The notes under the pieces: generated by a model
Seen by the model: only the letters and a program-made list of their open reading frames with translations
Database searches by the model: none
What the model was told of the DNA's origin: nothing
NCBI RefSeq assembly: GCF_003055625.1
Contig: NZ_CP028811.1
Coordinates: forward strand, 682,001 to 746,000
Direction: 5' to 3'
Source of the DNA: Flavobacterium magnum
GTDB taxonomy: Bacteria; Bacteroidota; Bacteroidia; Flavobacteriales; Flavobacteriaceae
Length of the DNA stretch: 64,000 nucleotides
Shown: positions 60,369-64,000 of the stretch, piece by piece
Layout: every line of letters starts with the position of its first letter
Position numbering within the stretch: position 1 is the stretch's first letter
Made by a program: the position numbers and the translations under genes

Positions 60369-62120
60369 ATGAAAAAGTTGATTTTCCTTTTTTTGATAGC
60401 CTTCCACGGACTCAGCGCCCAGGTGCAGTTTGAGGCAAAAGCCAGCAAAACCACGCTGGGCCTCAATGAAAGGCTGCGCGTCGACTTTTCGATGAACGAC
60501 GACGGCGACAATTTCGTACCGCCGGCGTTTGAAGGTTTCAAGGTTGTCGCCGGCCCAAGCCAACAGGTCAGTCAGTCGTGGATTAATGGTAAAATGTCAT
60601 TCAACAAGACCTATTCTTATTTCCTTTTGCCGACGCAGAAGGGTACCCTGACCATCAAGCAGGCATCGATTGAAATCCGTCGCCAGATTTACAAAACCAC
60701 ACCGATTAAGATTACCGTGACCAATGCGGTCGAAATGCCAAAAGACCCCAATGATACTTCAATTTCGGCGGATGATGCGATCCACCTGGTCGCTGATGTG
60801 TCAAAAGCGACCCCGTACATCAACGAGCCGATTACTGTGGTTTACAAATTGTACATCAGCTACAACATCGGCCTCAGTAATTTCAAGGAACTGGACAAGC
60901 CGAAATATAACGATTTCTGGAGCCAGAATATTGAAATCAAAGAGCTTAAGGCCGAAGACGCGACCTATAACGGCGAACGCGTGCGTTGCGTGGTCCTTAA
61001 GAAAGTAGTGCTGTATCCGCAAAAATCAGGAAGGCTGACCATAGCGCCGCTGTCGCTTGACCTCGATGTGCAGGTGCCTACAAACCGGCGTAATTTCTGG
61101 GGACAGGCGTTAATTAAAGAAGACAACAAACGCGTCTCGGCCGGCGCACGCACCATCAATGTCAAACCTTTGCCCGAAGCCGGAAAACCAGACGATTTCA
61201 CTGGTGCCGTAGGACGCTTCGACTTTAAGGTGGTCCCATCCAAAACCGAACTCAGGAACGGGGAAAGCCTCGAGCTCAACGTGAGCGTCAGCGGGACCGG
61301 CAACCTCAAACTGTTCAACCTCCCGAAACCTGTGGTGCCCACAGCCCTGGAAATGTATGATCCCGTACACAAGGAGCAGGTAAGCACGCCATTGTCAGGG
61401 ATGTCAGGGAAAATTTCCGACAATTACACCATCATTCCGCAATACAAAGGCGATTACCTGATCAAACCGATGACGTTTTCTTATTATGACTTGAGCAGCG
61501 GCAGATACAGGACGATTGTTTCCAAAGAAATAAAAATCAGGGTGCTCGACGGTCCGTCGCCTTCTGAAGGGAGTACGCCTGCCAGCGTGGGCGCAAACAA
61601 GCAACAGATTTCAAAAACGGACCATTTTGAGTTCATCAAGCTCAAAACAAACCTGCAACCCATTCACAAAAAAGATTTCCTCGGCTCGAACCTGTTCTAT
61701 GGATTGCTTACCGCGCCATTCCTTTGCATTCCGTTGTTAATCGGATTCCGAAGAAAAAAACAGGCTATCGACGCTGACGTTGCCGGTAACAGGACGAGAA
61801 TGTCAAACAAACTGGCGAAAAAATTCCTGTCGGAAGCCAAACGACAACTGGACAACAAGGAATTGTTTTATGTGGCACTCGAAAAAGCGCTCCACAATTT
61901 CCTAAAAGCCAAGACGCAGATCGAAACTTCCGAGATGAGTAAGGAAAAAATCCGCGACATCCTTCTGGCGCGAAAAGCCAATCCGGACACCGTATCGGAG
62001 TTCCTCCGGCTGACGGAAAATTGCGAACTGGCACGTTACGCACCGGCTTCCAGCGTGGCCATCCACAATGATTATGACAAGGCCGTCGAAATCATCTCCG
62101 CACTTGAAAAACAAATTTAA
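60369..62120 (+). CDS. batD: BatD, exported protein with C-terminal membrane helix
   Basis: This 583-residue protein has a signal peptide (LIFLFLIAFHGLSAQ), tandem beta-sandwich domains (about 25-400) and a helix (LFYGLLTAPFLCIPLLIGF) near 440. A cytoplasmic helical end follows. It is the aerotolerance protein BatD by domain layout and place in the operon. Confidence 0.9.
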   Translation: MKKLIFLFLIAFHGLSAQVQFEAKASKTTLGLNERLRVDFSMNDDGDNFVPPAFEGFKVVAGPSQQVSQSWINGKMSFNKTYSYFLLPTQKGTLTIKQASIEIRRQIYKTTPIKITVTNAVEMPKDPNDTSISADDAIHLVADVSKATPYINEPITVVYKLYISYNIGLSNFKELDKPKYNDFWSQNIEIKELKAEDATYNGERVRCVVLKKVVLYPQKSGRLTIAPLSLDLDVQVPTNRRNFWGQALIKEDNKRVSAGARTINVKPLPEAGKPDDFTGAVGRFDFKVVPSKTELRNGESLELNVSVSGTGNLKLFNLPKPVVPTALEMYDPVHKEQVSTPLSGMSGKISDNYTIIPQYKGDYLIKPMTFSYYDLSSGRYRTIVSKEIKIRVLDGPSPSEGSTPASVGANKQQISKTDHFEFIKLKTNLQPIHKKDFLGSNLFYGLLTAPFLCIPLLIGFRRKKQAIDADVAGNRTRMSNKLAKKFLSEAKRQLDNKELFYVALEKALHNFLKAKTQIETSEMSKEKIRDILLARKANPDTVSEFLRLTENCELARYAPASSVAIHNDYDKAVEIISALEKQI

Positions 62121-62138
62121 CCTTCAGATCAGCAGAAA

Positions 62139-62882
62139 ATGAAAAACATACTGTATTTATTGTTGCTTTCGGTTTCTTTTTCTTTCGCCCAAAGCGGATT
62201 TGAAACAGGTAATGCGCTGTACCGCAAAGGCCATTATGCCGAGGCGGCCGACTCCTATGAAAGTGTGCTGAAAACCAGGAAGCATTCGGCCGAATTATAC
62301 TTTAATCTCGGCAATTGCTATTACAAACTGCACAAAATCGCGCCCGCGATTTACAACTACGAAAAGGCGCTGCTCCTGAGCCCGAACGATTCGGAAATAA
62401 AAAACAACCTGAAGTTCGCCCAAAAAGCTGCAATCGACGAGGTGAAGGACGTTCCGCACGTGGGTTTTCTCAAAATGATCGAAAATGCAGCCGGGATTTT
62501 CGCCTACGACAGCTGGGCCTGGATAGCGGTGGTTTTCGCTTTTGTGTGCCTGCTGCTGTTTGCGGGTTACTATTTTTCTGCGGAAGCGCTTCGGAAAAGG
62601 TTGTTTTTCATGGGCATGTTTGCTTCAATCGTCGTTATCGGATTGAGCACCGGCGCTGCGTTTATCGGGAAAAATGCCAACGCCGACGACCGTGAGGCGA
62701 TTGTATTTGACGATGTACTTCCGGTGAAAACCGAACCGAAAGCCGACGCACAGGATGCTTTCGTATTGCACGAGGGTACCAAGGTATCGATTACGGACAC
62801 GTTGGATGTCTGGCGGAAAGTCAGGATTTCAGACCAGACCGAAGGCTGGGTCCAGGCTGAATCGATAAAGGAAATCCGATAG
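62139..62882 (+). CDS. batE: BatE, TPR and SH3-like protein
   Basis: This 247-residue protein has a signal peptide, TPR units (ALYRKGHYAEAADSYESVL, LYFNLGNCYYKL; about 25-95) and two membrane helices (about 126-145 and 155-170). A C-terminal SH3-like domain has VLHEGTKVSITDTLDVWRKVRI. It is the last gene of the Bat operon and meets the convergent CvpA-like gene with one base between. Confidence 0.88.
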   Translation: MKNILYLLLLSVSFSFAQSGFETGNALYRKGHYAEAADSYESVLKTRKHSAELYFNLGNCYYKLHKIAPAIYNYEKALLLSPNDSEIKNNLKFAQKAAIDEVKDVPHVGFLKMIENAAGIFAYDSWAWIAVVFAFVCLLLFAGYYFSAEALRKRLFFMGMFASIVVIGLSTGAAFIGKNANADDREAIVFDDVLPVKTEPKADAQDAFVLHEGTKVSITDTLDVWRKVRISDQTEGWVQAESIKEIR

Positions 62883-62883
62883 T

Positions 62884-63390
62884 TCAGACGGTGTTGACGG
62901 CCCCGGAAATCCACGACTGTAGTGACGGATAAATCCAAGTGGTTGTCTTGAGGATTTTGGGGTAAAGTACCGATTTTCCAAGCGTTTCTTTTTCCACAAA
63001 GCGCCCATTCGCATTGAATTTCTCGAAAATAACAAAGGCAACACCCAGAATGAGGAATGCCTTTACCAGTCCGAGCACGCCGCCGGCAATCTTATTGAAC
63101 AATCCCAACGCGCTGAAATTGGCGAAGGCCGTTAACACTTTCCCAAGCACGGCCACACCCAGAACCACCGCGGCAAATGTCAGCAGAAAGGCAATGGCCT
63201 GTACTGTTTGCGGATGCCAGGAAACGTAGCCTGAAAGCAAATCCCTGAGTACAAATGAAAACCTGAAAGCGGCAAAAATCCCGACAAACAAAGACAGGAG
63301 CGATGCGAGTTCGGCGAAGAAACCGTCCCAGAGTCCGCTCAGGATCCCAAAAATCAAAAAACCTGCAAATACCAGATCGAGTAAAAACAT
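62884..63390 (-). CDS. CvpA-like membrane protein
   Basis: This 168-residue protein has about four hydrophobic helices and matches the CvpA family in pattern (FLLDLVFAGFLIFGILSGLWDGF at the start). CvpA is linked to colicin V production in E. coli and more generally to membrane stress. The ATG at 63390 is preferred to 63468 because the family begins with this hydrophobic segment. Confidence 0.8.
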   Translation of the reverse strand: MFLLDLVFAGFLIFGILSGLWDGFFAELASLLSLFVGIFAAFRFSFVLRDLLSGYVSWHPQTVQAIAFLLTFAAVVLGVAVLGKVLTAFANFSALGLFNKIAGGVLGLVKAFLILGVAFVIFEKFNANGRFVEKETLGKSVLYPKILKTTTWIYPSLQSWISGAVNTV

Positions 63391-63496
63391 AACCTCATTT
63401 AAACCGGCAAGATAGTACTTTTGCGCAATTGGGTTATCTTTGCCCTCAGGAATTGATCTGGCAGTCAATCCGTGAAATCACCTCTAAACTCCATCC

Positions 63497-63853
63497 ATGT
63501 CCAGAGATATACAATTAAAAGAACGCTGGGAACAGCTTGTCCAGATACTTTCAGATCAGTTTTCACAGGGTGAGGACCTTGATCTTGACGCCATCATTTA
63601 CCTGATCGGCTTGCAGGAATACGGCAAATTCAACCAAAAGTTCAAGAAGGATGAAAAGCTCAACCTGATGCATATTGCGATTTGCCGTGTGCTGGAGCCT
63701 TACGGTTATTATGAATTCGATTACGTAGACCACGAAGGCTGGCCGCATTACAAGGTCAGGGAAATGCTGCCGCCGCTCAAAGCCGGGGAGCAATCCGTGC
63801 TGATGAAAGAAGCCATTGTGAACTATTTCCTCGAAAAGGAAGTCATCAGTTGA
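63497..63853 (+). CDS. Conserved hypothetical protein upstream of pheS
   Basis: This 118-residue soluble acidic protein has no membrane segment. It has a helical start (RDIQLKERWEQLVQILSDQF) and aromatic-rich centre (VLEPYGYYEFDYVDHEGWPHY). I have no name for it. It is divergent from the CvpA gene and followed by pheS. Confidence 0.6.
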   Translation: MSRDIQLKERWEQLVQILSDQFSQGEDLDLDAIIYLIGLQEYGKFNQKFKKDEKLNLMHIAICRVLEPYGYYEFDYVDHEGWPHYKVREMLPPLKAGEQSVLMKEAIVNYFLEKEVIS

Positions 63854-63914
63854 ATTTTGCTTAAAGTTTCCCGCATAATGTTTCGGCTGGCCGTAAACTT
63901 TAAACTTTATACCT

Positions 63915-63922
63915 TAAATTTG
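63915..63922 (+). promoter_or_regulatory. Promoter -7 box (TAAATTTG) of pheS
   Basis: This exact TAnnTTTG match lies 20 bases before the ATG. Confidence 0.55.
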
Positions 63923-63942
63923 CAGCTGCTATAATACGTACG

Positions 63943-64000
63943 ATGATAGACAAGATTAAAGAATATATCGGGGAAGCACAGGCTTTTTCAACGCAAAAGA
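63943..64000 (+). CDS. pheS: Phenylalanine-tRNA ligase alpha subunit, first codons (partial)
   Basis: Only the first 19 codons are in the window (MIDKIKEYIGEAQAFSTQK). The start resembles the N-terminal coiled coil of bacterial PheS, and the promoter is in place. The gene runs past the right edge, so the call rests on this short stretch. Confidence 0.6.
   Translation, partial: MIDKIKEYIGEAQAFSTQK

Noticed and set aside
1-64000. tRNA, rRNA, CRISPR arrays or insertion sequences
   Set aside because: I looked for their hallmarks and saw none; short tRNAs or ncRNAs could still be missed by eye.

Overview
The window looks like a chromosome segment of a Flavobacterium-type member of the Bacteroidota. 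The support is in the sequence. Many genes follow the Bacteroidota promoter -7 element TAnnTTTG and lack Shine-Dalgarno sequences. There is a complete Bat (Bacteroides aerotolerance) operon, a TonB-dependent receptor with a carboxypeptidase-like N-terminal domain, and families typical of the phylum (DUF3109, DUF5689, DUF2752, DUF4234). Intergenic GC-rich repeats resemble those I remember from flavobacterial genomes. I saw no rRNA, tRNA, CRISPR array, transposase or phage genes.

Layout: 0-9.9 kb holds housekeeping and metabolic genes: nrdB, a DUF3109 protein, a MarC-type membrane protein, a short FAD oxidoreductase, an S41 protease with a dCMP deaminase, a HupE-like protein, a TerB-like protein, fructose-1,6-bisphosphatase, a GNAT acetyltransferase and aspartate kinase. 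9.9-17.7 kb holds a 1132-residue outer-membrane protein, a small Pro-rich sorted protein, an ALDH7-type dehydrogenase, 3-hydroxyanthranilate dioxygenase, a secreted OB-fold-like protein and a secreted endonuclease/phosphatase. 17.8-22.7 kb is an envelope cluster: TonB receptor, DUF5689 lipoprotein and small lipoprotein. 22.7-29 kb holds small membrane proteins, a 2-hydroxyacid dehydrogenase fused to a VOC domain, a PfkB sugar kinase, a WYL regulator facing a DinB protein, and thiL.

29-44 kb is the most interesting part. Three paralogous histidine kinases with lipobox, periplasmic TPR domain, one membrane helix and HisKA_3/HATPase lie in tandem on the minus strand. Each is preceded by a tiny gene for a 45-62 residue peptide sharing the core VGLTSFNGK. 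The peptide genes at 31656 and 36460 have matching upstream boxes. A palindromic terminator separates each peptide gene from its kinase, and each kinase has its own -7 box and begins at a TTG codon. One of the three peptide genes (34154) has lost its promoter and N-terminus. The array ends in a receiver-only response regulator and is headed by a LytTR regulator whose phospho-acceptor Asp is Glu. A fourth related kinase with a full-length response regulator lies on the other strand at 38.6-41.3 kb. It is followed by secreted proteins, including two paralogues that resemble TraB/GumN, one with a homopolymer frameshift in its signal peptide. I infer a peptide-sensing or envelope-signalling system that diversifies by exchanging sensor and kinase halves.

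44-50.6 kb holds a tripartite RND efflux operon (adaptor, pump, outer-membrane factor) preceded by two small proteins of unknown function. 50.7-53.7 kb holds an AlbA_2-domain protein, an SDR and an aldo/keto reductase. 53.9-62.9 kb is the moxR-DUF58-BatX-batA-batB-batC-batD-batE operon. The window closes with a CvpA-like protein, a conserved hypothetical gene and the first codons of pheS.
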